In this document: positions 33,423 through 41,926 of the stretch, piece after piece | How positions within the stretch are numbered: position 1 is the first letter of the stretch | Layout: each line of letters starts with the position of its first letter | From: Bacteroidota bacterium | GTDB lineage: Bacteria > Bacteroidota > Ignavibacteria > Palsa-1295 | DNA length: 64,000 nt | Direction of reading: 5' to 3' | Assembly (NCBI GenBank): GCA_030706745.1 | Contig: JAUZNX010000002.1 | Span: forward strand, 186,001-250,000 | Program-made: the position numbers and the translations under genes | The notes under the pieces: generated by a model | What the model was told of the DNA's origin: nothing | Databases searched by the model: none | The model's input: only the letters and a program-made list of their open reading frames with translations

Positions 33423-33499
33423 CGTCATTACGGAGCGTGATGCGGCACAATGTGCCGCAAACGCCCCAGAACCAAATGCGGTCATGCGCCGTAGTGACG
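33423..33499. repeat. Nested inverted repeat upstream of the Rieske gene
   Basis: Outer arms CGTCATTACGG (33423-33433) and CCGTAGTGACG (33489-33499) pair with one wobble; inside is a perfect 9-1-9 palindrome TGCGGCACA-A-TGTGCCGCA (33441-33459). No T run follows. It may be a leader RNA structure, an operator, or a small inverted-repeat element remnant. Confidence 0.55.
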
Positions 33500-33515
33500 T
33501 TCGCCTGATTTTAGC

Positions 33516-34112
33516 ATGATTGAAGAACGAACCGATATTGAAATGCTTGAGACAAAACCTGAACAAACTGTCGCCATACGCACCGATGATCATGATGGAC
33601 ATCGCGATCCCAGTCGTCGATCGTTCTTGCGGTGGTTCCTTGGGATCGGATCGGTCTCCGTCGCCGGAGTGCTCTCCGTTCCTCTGATTCGCTTCGCACT
33701 GGATCCGCTCATGCGGACGACGACACAAACCGACTGGAGTGATTTGGGGCCGGCATCCGACTTTGCGGAAGTGAACGTTCCACAGAAGCGGACGATCTCC
33801 ATTACCCAAATGGATGGCTGGCGAAAAGTGGTGATGGAAAAATCCATCTATGTCGTCAAAGGCAACGATGGTGTCCTAAGTGTATTTACGGCCACGTGCC
33901 CCCACTTAGGCTGCTCGGTGAAGTGGGTAGATACTAACAATCAATTCAAGTGCCCTTGCCATAACGGTGCATTCTCTCCGGAAGGCAAACTGATTTCCGG
34001 GCCACCGCCCCGTGATCTGGATACACTTGAGTCCCGCCTTGTCGATGGACATCTTCAAATTCGCTATCAGTCATTCCGTCAGCTCGTGAAGACGAAGGAA
34101 GTACTGGCCTAA
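33516..34112 (+). CDS. Rieske iron-sulfur subunit of a bc-type complex
   Basis: 198 residues. A Tat-like SRRSFLRWFLG (about 33-43) and membrane segment anchor it; the Rieske [2Fe-2S] motifs CPHLGC and CPCHNGAF are complete (about 125-155), followed by the SGPPPRDLD loop. It is the high-potential oxidant of quinol at the Qo site of the cytochrome bc complex. 22 bp before the cytochrome b gene. The N-terminal 30 residues are acidic and longer than usual. Confidence 0.93.
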   Translation: MIEERTDIEMLETKPEQTVAIRTDDHDGHRDPSRRSFLRWFLGIGSVSVAGVLSVPLIRFALDPLMRTTTQTDWSDLGPASDFAEVNVPQKRTISITQMDGWRKVVMEKSIYVVKGNDGVLSVFTATCPHLGCSVKWVDTNNQFKCPCHNGAFSPEGKLISGPPPRDLDTLESRLVDGHLQIRYQSFRQLVKTKEVLA

Positions 34113-34134
34113 CGCACGAAACTAATTACACGCA

Positions 34135-35607
34135 ATGACCATGAAACGCCATCACGAACATCATATCATCCATACTTCCGAGTGGGAACAGAGTCGCATC
34201 ATGCAGTGGCTCGACAAACGCACAGGCCTTATCCATTTGAAACGGGAAGCGCTCTATGAGCCGATCCCGGGAGGAGCGCGCTGGGCATATATATTCGGTT
34301 CGGGCCTTCTATACATTCTGTTCTCGCAAATTGTGACGGGTGTCTTCCTTGCCATGTATTATGTGGCGAGCGCAGATCATGCCCATACAACAATCGAGTA
34401 CATCACAAAACAGGTAACCGCCGGCTCTTTCATTCGAAGTCTCCATTCCTACGGTTCGAGTGCAATGGTGGTAACACTTGTCCTTCACATGGCGCAGACG
34501 TATTTCTTCGGTTCTTATAAAGGTCGAAGGGAAATTCTCTGGCTCTCTGGACTAATCCTGTTTGCGATGATAATTGGTATGGCCTTTACCGGCTACCTAT
34601 TGCCATGGGATCAGAAAGCATTTTTTGCCACAGCCGTCGGTACGAATATCGCTGGTGAAGTCCCTCTGATTGGAGATTGGCTCAAGAGCCTTATGCGTGG
34701 CGGCACCGAGATGGGAACACTGACACTGTCCCGATTCTTTGTCGCACATGTATTTCTGATACCGGCCTGTATCTTTGGATTTGTTGGTGCACACGTGTTT
34801 CTTTTCCGCAAGGCCGGAAGCGCGGGGCCAATCGATGAAGATCCAATCGACCCGAAGAAGCCGACAGAGCAATTCTATCCGAAGCAGGTGATTATGGATA
34901 TCGTCTTCGCGACGATACTGATCGGAACGCTGGGACTTCTTTCCTATTTTTCGCCGGTCGAACTTGGACCAAAGGCGAGTCCGGCAGACACTCAATTCTT
35001 GCCCAGGCCAGAGTGGTATTACTTGCCGATCTTCCAATGGTTGAAGTACTGGAGTGGACAGTCTGCCGTCATCGGTATTGTGATCATACCCGGTATTATC
35101 GCAGCACTTCTGGTCGCTTTGCCGTTCATTGATCGGCGCCCGGAACGTCGTCCATGGAAGCGTCCGATCGCGTCATTCTCGTTTGCGATCATTCTTTGCG
35201 GGCTAATCTTCCTGGGCTGGCAGAGTGGTCACGAGGATTCGACCGACCCTTCGGTGGCAAAGCAACTCGCGAAGCAAGAGCAGGAAACTGAAAAATTTAT
35301 GAAGGCAACATTTGAGCCTGAGACGATGGGACCGCCGCTGCTCATTGCCGCGCCGCTCAGCCCCGATGCCGCCAAAGGCAAAAAACTCTTTGCTGACAAC
35401 TCATGCGACGGCTGTCATGGCGATAATGGACAAGGAACTGAAAATGGACCGAAGCTCATTGGCGTCAGCCTAAAATTCGATCATGATGAGATGCTCAAGG
35501 TTCTCCGGAATCCAACGAAGAAGATGCGAGACGGGAATATGGATCCGGTCGAACTCGGCGATGATGACATGAACTTACTAATGGCCTATTTGAATAGCCT
35601 CAAGTAG
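34135..35607 (+). CDS. Cytochrome b fused to a C-terminal monoheme cytochrome c
   Basis: 490 residues. Cytochrome b (about 20-360) with heme-binding pairs H-X13-H (SLHSYG...LHM) and H-X14-H (VAHVF...AHVF); the X14 spacing is that of b6-type rather than mitochondrial-type b. The Qo motif appears as PRPEWYYLPIF. After the last membrane helix (about 350-368) a linker leads to a cytochrome c domain (about 405-490) with CDGCHGDNGQG. With the Rieske protein this forms a complete minimal bc complex whose cytochrome c subunit is fused to b. Inner membrane; oxidises menaquinol and feeds periplasmic cytochromes. Confidence 0.93.
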   Translation: MTMKRHHEHHIIHTSEWEQSRIMQWLDKRTGLIHLKREALYEPIPGGARWAYIFGSGLLYILFSQIVTGVFLAMYYVASADHAHTTIEYITKQVTAGSFIRSLHSYGSSAMVVTLVLHMAQTYFFGSYKGRREILWLSGLILFAMIIGMAFTGYLLPWDQKAFFATAVGTNIAGEVPLIGDWLKSLMRGGTEMGTLTLSRFFVAHVFLIPACIFGFVGAHVFLFRKAGSAGPIDEDPIDPKKPTEQFYPKQVIMDIVFATILIGTLGLLSYFSPVELGPKASPADTQFLPRPEWYYLPIFQWLKYWSGQSAVIGIVIIPGIIAALLVALPFIDRRPERRPWKRPIASFSFAIILCGLIFLGWQSGHEDSTDPSVAKQLAKQEQETEKFMKATFEPETMGPPLLIAAPLSPDAAKGKKLFADNSCDGCHGDNGQGTENGPKLIGVSLKFDHDEMLKVLRNPTKKMRDGNMDPVELGDDDMNLLMAYLNSLK

Positions 35608-35624
35608 CATTTACCACAGGTACT

Positions 35625-35837
35625 ATGGACGGTTTCGTAGGATTTATGAGAAGCATTGCGGGGCGTGTGCTCCGCATTGCTCTTGGCTTATTGCTGATTT
35701 GGTGGGGTTTCTGGGGCAATGCCGGTGTGATCGTCGGTTTCATCGGCTTCGTGCCTCTTGCCGCCGGGTTTATGAACTTCTGCGTTTTCGCACCACTCTT
35801 CGGACGAACAATCTGGGGAAAGCCACGCGGAGTGTAA
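35625..35837 (+). CDS. DUF2892-like small membrane protein
   Basis: 70 residues with two hydrophobic segments (about 16-33 and 35-58) and the pattern RIALGLLLIWWGFWG then GFVPLAAGFMNFCVFAPLFG, matching DUF2892 (YgaP transmembrane-like) proteins. One Cys (about 53) sits in the second helix. 17 bp after the cytochrome b-c gene and probably co-transcribed; a terminator follows. Function unknown. Confidence 0.75.
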   Translation: MDGFVGFMRSIAGRVLRIALGLLLIWWGFWGNAGVIVGFIGFVPLAAGFMNFCVFAPLFGRTIWGKPRGV

Positions 35838-35870
35838 ATCGATCCGGATGCAACGGAATGTTCTAGATAC

Positions 35871-35897
35871 GAGGTAGCAGCTAATTGCTGCTACCTC
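35871..35897 (+). terminator. Terminator after the bc-complex operon
   Basis: GAGGTAGCAGC (35871-35881) and complement (35887-35897), loop TAATT, followed by TGCCTGTTTATTT. Lies 37 bp before the tryptophanase ATG. Confidence 0.75.
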
Positions 35898-35934
35898 TGC
35901 CTGTTTATTTGAATCACGAATTACAACGAACGTT

Positions 35935-37320
35935 ATGAAGACCATCATCGAACCATTCAAGATCAAGATGGTCGAGCAGTTGCGCTTTACCACACAGGAA
36001 GAGCGCGAGGAATTGCTAGTCGCGGCCCATTACAATCCGTTTCTACTCCGCTCCGACGATGTGCTGATCGATCTACTGACCGATAGCGGCACCACCGCCA
36101 TGAGTGCAAAACAGTGGTCCGCACTTATGGATGGCGATGAAGCCTATGCCGGCTCTCGGAGTTACTACAAGTTCGAGGATGCTGTCCGCGACATCACCGG
36201 GTTTACCCATATCATCCCAACGCATCAGGGCCGGGCAGCAGAAAAGATCATTTTTAGCCTGATTGGAGCTCCCGGAAAGATCATTCCGAATAATACGCAT
36301 TTTGATACTACGCGCGCAAATATTGAATCGTCAGGCGCGCGTGCCGTGGATTTGCCGAATCCGATTGGGCTGATTCCGGAAATTGTCGCTGATTTCAAAG
36401 GCGACATGAATACGGATGCACTGGAGGATTTGATCCGACAGGAAGGACCTGAGAATATTCCACTGGTGATGCTGACAATCACGAACAATACCGGCGGCGG
36501 ACAGCCCGTCTCCATGGCAAATATTAAAGCAGTCAGCAAGATCGCTCATGCAAATGGGATTCCCTTCTTTCTCGACGCATGCCGCTTTGCGGAAAATGCA
36601 ATGTTCATCAAGCAGCGGGAAGAGGGCTATGCGAATGTGCCGGTGAAGGCTATTGCGCAAGAGATGTTTTCGTACACTGATGGCTGTACGATGAGCGCGA
36701 AAAAGGATGGCCTCGTTAATACCGGCGGTTTTCTGGCAATGAACGATGGCGAATTAGCCATGCGCGCGCGCAACGTCCTGATCGTCACGGAAGGTTTTAC
36801 GACTTACGGCGGCCTTGCCCGAAGAGATTTGGAAGCAATCGCCCGTGGACTTGTCGAAGTCATGGACGAATCATATCTTGCCTATCGACTTCGATCCATC
36901 CAATACCTTGGCGATGCACTCGAGCTGAATAATGTGCCGATTGTTCGTCCAACCGGTGGACATGCGGTTTACATCGACGCCAAACGGTTCGCTCCTCACC
37001 TGCGCGCCGAGGACTACCCTGGCCAATCCATTGTCTGTGCGCTATATACCCATGCTGGAATTCGGTCCGTGGAGGTTGGCAGTGTTATGTTCGGAAAATA
37101 TGACCAAGATGGCCGCCTGATACCATCACCTATGGAGCTTGTTCGGCTGGCAATCCCAAGACGCGTATATACTCAGAGCCACATAGACTATGTTGCCGAG
37201 GCGGTTTGTGAAGTGTTTGAGGAGCGCGATAACCTCCCCGCCCTCCACATAACATACGAGGCACCGATCTTAAGACATTTCACTGCCCATTTTGAGCCGG
37301 TCCCTGTCTTAGTTAGTTAA
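35935..37320 (+). CDS. tnaA: Tryptophanase (beta-eliminating PLP lyase)
   Basis: 461 residues, the usual length. PLP-dependent fold type I lyase: DSGTTAMSAKQWSALMDGDEAYAG near the start, THQGRAAEKI, NNTGGGQPVS, the PLP Lys in SAKKDG, and TYGGLARRD. The C-terminal TYEAPILRHFTAHFEPV is typical of tryptophanase. It converts tryptophan to indole, pyruvate and ammonia. Tyrosine phenol-lyase shares this fold, but overall pattern favours tryptophanase. No TnaC-like leader was seen in the 97-bp gap. It is a metabolic gene isolated by terminators between respiratory operons. Confidence 0.85.
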   Translation: MKTIIEPFKIKMVEQLRFTTQEEREELLVAAHYNPFLLRSDDVLIDLLTDSGTTAMSAKQWSALMDGDEAYAGSRSYYKFEDAVRDITGFTHIIPTHQGRAAEKIIFSLIGAPGKIIPNNTHFDTTRANIESSGARAVDLPNPIGLIPEIVADFKGDMNTDALEDLIRQEGPENIPLVMLTITNNTGGGQPVSMANIKAVSKIAHANGIPFFLDACRFAENAMFIKQREEGYANVPVKAIAQEMFSYTDGCTMSAKKDGLVNTGGFLAMNDGELAMRARNVLIVTEGFTTYGGLARRDLEAIARGLVEVMDESYLAYRLRSIQYLGDALELNNVPIVRPTGGHAVYIDAKRFAPHLRAEDYPGQSIVCALYTHAGIRSVEVGSVMFGKYDQDGRLIPSPMELVRLAIPRRVYTQSHIDYVAEAVCEVFEERDNLPALHITYEAPILRHFTAHFEPVPVLVS

Positions 37321-37324
37321 AATA

Positions 37325-37346
37325 CTTTACGGGTGTAAGGTTTTTT
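37325..37346 (+). terminator. Intrinsic terminator after tnaA
   Basis: Short stem CTTTAC/GTAAGG around GGGT, followed by six T, 4 bp after the stop codon. Stem is short but the U tract is clear. Confidence 0.7.
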
Positions 37347-37378
37347 GGGCCTTGCGTCGAGGTATGGTAAGTATTTCG

Positions 37379-37399
37379 GTCTAATTTCGCGAATTAGAC
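37379..37399. promoter_or_regulatory. Perfect 8-5-8 palindrome upstream of the NirK operon
   Basis: Arms GTCTAATT (37379-37386) and AATTAGAC (37392-37399) around a 5-bp spacer, 95 bp before the first ATG of the cupredoxin-Cyc2-nirK operon. Unlike the GTAA...TTAC family. A likely operator, for example for an Rrf2 (NsrR/IscR-like) or CRP/FNR-type regulator; identity unknown. Confidence 0.55.
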
Positions 37400-37494
37400 A
37401 AGAATTTTAACGCTGGCATAATTGTCCTGTGGTCTAGTTGTTGTCGGAACATGCAAACCGATAATAAACATACAAGACCATGGAGGATAAAGAA

Positions 37495-38286
37495 ATGAAA
37501 GTGTTAAGTAATCGGCAAGAACCTCTCCTTTCGCGAGGCGACCTTGCATTTGCGCTAATAGTATGTCTGGCCACGAGTTTTGGCTTCTTGGCATTGCCCA
37601 AGGACCAGAAGACGCCAACGGCCAGCGGGTCGATCTCAGGTACCGTACGATTCTCTGGCCCGGCTCCAAAGCTGGCGCATGCGAAGACGACAGGTTTCGA
37701 TATTTGCGGTCAGTCGCACTCTTACGACCGCCTGATCGTCGGCAAAGGCAACGGAGTTGAGTATACCCTGGTCTACATTGCCAACCCCCCAGCTGGCAAG
37801 GCGAATTTCCCTGCACCGACAATAACACAACAGGGTTGTGGTTATACGCCGCATTTAACGGTCGCTTCGCGTGGGTCATCAGTTACGTTTGTCAACGAGG
37901 ATCCGGGACTTCACAATGTTCATGGATACTATATCAGTGGCTCCGAGCGCTCCACTTTGTTCAACTTCGCCCAACCTTCGCAAGGTCAAAAGTCCGCGCA
38001 GCAATTGCGGAAAGCCGGGATGGTCAATGTCGAGTGCGACGTGCACCCGTGGATGTCCTCGTGGATCTGGGTGACCGATAATCCCTACGTCGCAGTAACA
38101 AAAGCAGACGGATCCTATTCCATCGATGGACTTCCGCCTGGGACCTATACGGTCGTCATGTGGCATGAGGGCTGGAAAATGTCCACGCCAGAAGGCGGCC
38201 GCCCCGTCTTCTCGGGCAACGTCGTCGAACAACGCCAAATCACGGTTTCGGCTGGTACCGCTAACGCAGACTTTGAATTGAAATGA
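37495..38286 (+). CDS. Periplasmic cupredoxin-like protein with carboxypeptidase-regulatory-like domain
   Basis: 263 residues from ATG 37495, with GGAGG 8 bp upstream. N-terminal membrane or signal segment (about 17-33, ALIVCLATSFGFLAL). A type-1 copper-like set is visible: His in GLHNVHG, then Cys-His-Met in VECDVHPWMSSW (C-X2-H-X2-M). A C-terminal beta-sandwich (about 195-263: KADGSYSIDGLPPGTYTVVMWHEG) is of the carboxypeptidase regulatory type. Such blue-copper proteins carry electrons or bind copper. First gene of the NirK operon, overlapping the Cyc2-like gene by ATGA, so it is probably its periplasmic partner. Confidence 0.8.
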   Translation: MKVLSNRQEPLLSRGDLAFALIVCLATSFGFLALPKDQKTPTASGSISGTVRFSGPAPKLAHAKTTGFDICGQSHSYDRLIVGKGNGVEYTLVYIANPPAGKANFPAPTITQQGCGYTPHLTVASRGSSVTFVNEDPGLHNVHGYYISGSERSTLFNFAQPSQGQKSAQQLRKAGMVNVECDVHPWMSSWIWVTDNPYVAVTKADGSYSIDGLPPGTYTVVMWHEGWKMSTPEGGRPVFSGNVVEQRQITVSAGTANADFELK

Positions 38287-39554
38287 AGACGAGTAAAACC
38301 GTTGCAGTAAATTTCGCCGCGTTGACGGTCATCGCACTGATGGCCTTTGCGCCGCGCGCAGAAGCGATTCCGCTCTTCGCGCACAAATACAACACGACAT
38401 GTTTTACATGCCATACGACACCACCCGTTCTGAACGAATTCGGACGGCGCTTCCAGGCCAATGGCTACCAACTCCCAGGGACGATCGAGAAGATCGCCCT
38501 CTGGGATCAGCCCACATTCGCCTTCGGCGCGGTGGCGCAACCGATGGTCATTCAGTCAGAGGGATGGATCGGCGATAGTTCTACCGGCAAAAGCACGACG
38601 TTCAGCGGTATCGAGGTCGCACTGTTCAGTTCTGCTTCGCTTGGCGCACACCTATCCTATTTCGCGGCTGTGCCTGTCTCTATTGCGGACGGCAACACAT
38701 CAATCGAGATCGAAACAGCAAACCTGATGTATTCCGACTTGCTCAACGATGGCACCGGCTCCGTGAACCTTCGGCTTGGCAAATTCCGGTTCTTCGTTCC
38801 ATTTCCGGAGAACGTGATGCTCACCAATCCGGGCATCGATCCTCCCATTCTTGTTAATGGATACGATGCGTTCGATGGGAAGGACAATCTCGTGAAAGCG
38901 AACGATCTCGTTGCGACCGATCCGACCTTTGGCGCATCAGCCTTCGGGATGATTCCGGGAATTGCCGAGGGGCTTCGTTGGGAGGTCGGGATGACGGGCG
39001 GCAATAGCAGCGATATTGATCTGACCACCGCGAAGGCATACTTCGCATCGCTCGATCAGACCTTTTATGTCGACAACGCGCCGCTCCGAATCAGTGGATT
39101 CTATTATACCGGATCCCAGGGAATTACAGACTCGCTGGGTGTCGATTCGCTTTCAAATACCATCAGTGTCGGATGGACTAACCATACGGTACGAGGGGGT
39201 GTAGGCGTGGATTTCCTTGACCCGTTCGTGAAGCGGCTCGACTTTTTCGGTGAGTACATGGTCGGCAAAGACGACAACGTCGATACCGTCGGCGTCGTGC
39301 AGAATATGTCCGGCGGGTTTGCGGGTGTCAATGTAATCGTGCTGCCAGAGAAACTCTACGTCTATGGCCGATATGACTTCAGGACCGTCAAAGAAACGAG
39401 TGATGCCGTCAATCAAATTGACGTCGGCATCCAGTATCACTTGTTGCCAAACGTCTTCTTGACCGGCGTTTATTCCGTTAAGAACGAGACGATCCCGCAA
39501 TCACCCGATCAGAAAACAACGACTTTTGGCGCCGGTGTGCGCTTCGGATTCTAA
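38283..39554 (+). CDS. Cyc2-like fused monoheme cytochrome and outer-membrane porin (copy 2)
   Basis: 423 residues. Signal peptide about 1-28 (ending PRAEA), then IPLFAHKYNTTCFTCHTTPP and LNEFGRRFQANGYQLPG: one heme at C40-H44 in the Cyc2-type context, and about 370 residues of beta-strands ending VRFGF. Shares its N-terminal signature with the protein at 16889-18256, but barrels differ strongly. Embedded in the NirK operon between a cupredoxin and a diheme cytochrome c, which gives a possible chain outer membrane - cupredoxin/cytochrome - NirK. Iron oxidation is known for Cyc2 but the substrate here is unproven. Confidence 0.8.
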   Translation: MKTSKTVAVNFAALTVIALMAFAPRAEAIPLFAHKYNTTCFTCHTTPPVLNEFGRRFQANGYQLPGTIEKIALWDQPTFAFGAVAQPMVIQSEGWIGDSSTGKSTTFSGIEVALFSSASLGAHLSYFAAVPVSIADGNTSIEIETANLMYSDLLNDGTGSVNLRLGKFRFFVPFPENVMLTNPGIDPPILVNGYDAFDGKDNLVKANDLVATDPTFGASAFGMIPGIAEGLRWEVGMTGGNSSDIDLTTAKAYFASLDQTFYVDNAPLRISGFYYTGSQGITDSLGVDSLSNTISVGWTNHTVRGGVGVDFLDPFVKRLDFFGEYMVGKDDNVDTVGVVQNMSGGFAGVNVIVLPEKLYVYGRYDFRTVKETSDAVNQIDVGIQYHLLPNVFLTGVYSVKNETIPQSPDQKTTTFGAGVRFGF

Positions 39555-39569
39555 GAATAGGAGAGCACT

Positions 39570-40415
39570 ATGTACATTCAAACACTAACAGTCGCCGCAG
39601 CGATAGGGCTGTCGAGTTTAGCAGTCTCCGTCCGCACAGTCACGCCGTCAGAGCCCGCGCCGGGTTCGAGGGTCTCGGCTCCCGAGCCACCAGCTTCGCA
39701 TGAAGTTCTTGCGCGCGGTAAGAAGATGTTTCTCATTTCTTGCTCGCCGTGTCACGGTGCTGATGGGACCGGCAATGGGCCGATCGCGTCCAATCTTCGA
39801 TACAAGCCGCGTGATTTTACGCGCGGTATCTATCTGAACCGCTCGACGGCAAGCGGCGAATTGCCGACCGATTATGATCTCTTTCGCACGATCACGACCG
39901 GTCTCCATAACACAGCAATGCCCTCGTTCCGGCAAATGGCACCGGGCGATCGTTGGGATATCGTGCAATACATCAAGACCTTCTCGCCACGATTCAATGA
40001 TTCGAGCGAATACCCGCTCGATGTCATCAATGTCGGGAGCGAGATTCTGCCAAGTCCGCAAAGTCTCGCACGTGGTAGAGAACTCTATCTCCAAATGCAG
40101 TGCACAAGCTGTCATGGCATTCGTGGTCAGGGCGATGGCCCGGCGTCATCTACGCTTTCCGATGATTTCAGAAATCAAATCTGGCCGACAGATCTGACCA
40201 ACGCATCTGAGTTCAAGTTTGGAAGAAGTGTACTCGATATCTTTCGAATCTTCTCGACCGGGCTCAATGGAACACCAATGCCGTCTTATGCGCAGACACT
40301 CTCCGATACCGACCGGTGGCATCTCGCGAATTACGTTTGGTCGCTCCAAAATACCGATCAGTATGTTGACGGTGTCGGTGCCGATAGCCTCGCCGGCTTG
40401 CACGGCCCGAGATAA
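39570..40415 (+). CDS. Periplasmic diheme cytochrome c
   Basis: 281 residues with two cytochrome c domains: CSPCHGADGTGNGP (about residue 57) and CTSCHGIRGQGDGP (about 176), each with a Met in an MPS-F/Y context (AMPSFRQM, PMPSYAQT). Signal or anchor at 1-20. AGGAGAG precedes the ATG. Resembles NirC/NosC-like diheme carriers. Lies between the Cyc2-like gene and nirK, so it is the likely electron donor to NirK. Confidence 0.9.
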   Translation: MYIQTLTVAAAIGLSSLAVSVRTVTPSEPAPGSRVSAPEPPASHEVLARGKKMFLISCSPCHGADGTGNGPIASNLRYKPRDFTRGIYLNRSTASGELPTDYDLFRTITTGLHNTAMPSFRQMAPGDRWDIVQYIKTFSPRFNDSSEYPLDVINVGSEILPSPQSLARGRELYLQMQCTSCHGIRGQGDGPASSTLSDDFRNQIWPTDLTNASEFKFGRSVLDIFRIFSTGLNGTPMPSYAQTLSDTDRWHLANYVWSLQNTDQYVDGVGADSLAGLHGPR

Positions 40416-40459
40416 GACGTCGTAGGGAAATTCAGTCGCAATCGCCTTTTCATTGTCTT

Positions 40460-40487
40460 CCGCCACGGTCCGATGGGACTGTGGCGG
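40460..40487 (+). promoter_or_regulatory. Hairpin immediately upstream of nirK
   Basis: CCGCCACGGTCC (40460-40471) and GGACTGTGGCGG (40476-40487) pair over 12 bp with one G-U wobble and a GATG loop, ending 10 bp before the nirK ATG. No T run, so it may affect mRNA stability or nirK translation within the operon rather than terminate it. Confidence 0.5.
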
Positions 40488-40497
40488 TTCAACTAAC

Positions 40498-41919
40498 ATG
40501 CTTACAAGAATTCAATATTATACCGTCGCAATTATCGTATTGCTGCTCGCCTCCTGCACGGGCAAGAAATCGGGCCTTCCAGAGTTGACCGGAGGCCAGC
40601 GCGAAGCCCAGCTAACCGACGCGCCGTTGGTCCCAAAGCGGGTCGAATCCAAGGGACCGCAAAAGGTTATCGTACATCTCGAAATTCGCGAAGTTGTTAA
40701 GCAAATCTCTGACGGGACTGCGTATACCTTTTGGACATTCGGTGGAAACGTGCCTGGAAAGTTCATTCGCGTAATGCAGGATGACTTAGTGGAATTCCAC
40801 TTGAGCAATCATCCCGGTAATAAACTTCCTCACAATATTGATTTGCATGCAGTCAATGGTCCCGGTGGTGGTGCGGAGGCTTCGCTCACTGCGCCAGGAC
40901 ATACATCCGTGTTTTCATTTCGTGCTCTGAATCCGGGACTGTACGTCTACCATTGCGCGACTGCTCCGGTTGGGATGCATATCGCGAATGGAATGTATGG
41001 GATGATTTTCGTGGAGTCCCGAGAACATCCGCTCCCGCCGGTCGATCATGAGTTTTACATGATGCAGGGCGAAATCTATACGACCGGGAAGTTCGGCGAT
41101 GCTGGTCTGCAGGCGTTCTCGATGCAAAATGCAATCGATGAAAAACCGACGTACGTTGTGTTCAATGGTTCGGTCGGATCGACATTGGGTCCAAAAGCGC
41201 TCAATGTGAAAGTCGGTGAGACTGTCCGTCTGTTCGTCGGAAATGCCGGTCCAAATCTATCGTCGTCTTTTCATGTGATCGGTGAAATTTTCGACAACGT
41301 CTACCCCGAGGGTGGAAGCGAAATCATCAATCATAACGTGCAAACGACGGTGATTCCTCCGGGTGGCGCAGCCATTGTCGAGTTCAAAGTCAATGTTCCA
41401 GGGGTCTACCACATGGTCGATCATGCGATCTTCCGTGCCTTCAATCAGGGTGCACTTGCGGATATCAACGTGACCGGGCGTGATGACTCAAGCATCTATT
41501 CCCACAAGCAGCGAGATGAGGTATACATGCTGGAGGGCGGTAATATTCAGAGTCTTGAAACATCCCCACCGGTTGAAATGAAGGAACGGCCAATGGCCGA
41601 GCGCATGCAGATCGGCGAGCAAATATTCACCACGAACTGCGCCGCATGTCATCAGCTCACGGGTCAGGGTTTGCCTGGTGTATTCCCACCGTTGGCAGGC
41701 TCTGACTTCCTCAAGAATCGTCCGGATAAAGGTGTAAACATCGTTATGCACGGCTTGCAGGAGCCGATCACCGTACGCGGAATGCAATTCAACGGAGTCA
41801 TGCCGATCTGGTCGTTCAATGAAGATCAGGTAGCAAGTGTATTGACCTACGTCCGCAACTCATGGGGCAATAATTTCGGACCGGTCTCGCTGAGTGAAGT
41901 TCGCAAGCTAAAGAAGTGA
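40498..41919 (+). CDS. nirK: Copper nitrite reductase with C-terminal cytochrome c domain
   Basis: 473 residues from ATG 40498. The N-terminus is a lipoprotein signal (VLLLASCTG). Two cupredoxin domains (about 60-370): type-1 Cu ligands H in HNIDLH, C in YHCATAP, H in MHIANG and M in NGMYG; type-2 ligands the second His of HNIDLH, the His before that Cys and His in VDHAIFRAF. A C-terminal cytochrome c domain (about 385-473) has CAACHQLTGQGLPGVFPPL. It reduces nitrite to NO in the periplasm, taking electrons through its own heme. Cytochrome-fused NirK is known. The upstream frame begins with TTG without signal character and was not used. Confidence 0.95.
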   Translation: MLTRIQYYTVAIIVLLLASCTGKKSGLPELTGGQREAQLTDAPLVPKRVESKGPQKVIVHLEIREVVKQISDGTAYTFWTFGGNVPGKFIRVMQDDLVEFHLSNHPGNKLPHNIDLHAVNGPGGGAEASLTAPGHTSVFSFRALNPGLYVYHCATAPVGMHIANGMYGMIFVESREHPLPPVDHEFYMMQGEIYTTGKFGDAGLQAFSMQNAIDEKPTYVVFNGSVGSTLGPKALNVKVGETVRLFVGNAGPNLSSSFHVIGEIFDNVYPEGGSEIINHNVQTTVIPPGGAAIVEFKVNVPGVYHMVDHAIFRAFNQGALADINVTGRDDSSIYSHKQRDEVYMLEGGNIQSLETSPPVEMKERPMAERMQIGEQIFTTNCAACHQLTGQGLPGVFPPLAGSDFLKNRPDKGVNIVMHGLQEPITVRGMQFNGVMPIWSFNEDQVASVLTYVRNSWGNNFGPVSLSEVRKLKK

Positions 41920-41926
41920 AGACGCC

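Noticed and set aside
35935-37320. Tyrosine phenol-lyase instead of tryptophanase
   Set aside because: Shared fold makes it possible, but the C-terminal and central motifs fit tryptophanase better.
37325-37340. CTTTAC-GGGT-GTAAGG counted as a member of the palindrome family
   Set aside because: It is followed by six T directly after the tnaA stop, so it is a terminator, and its half sites point the other way.
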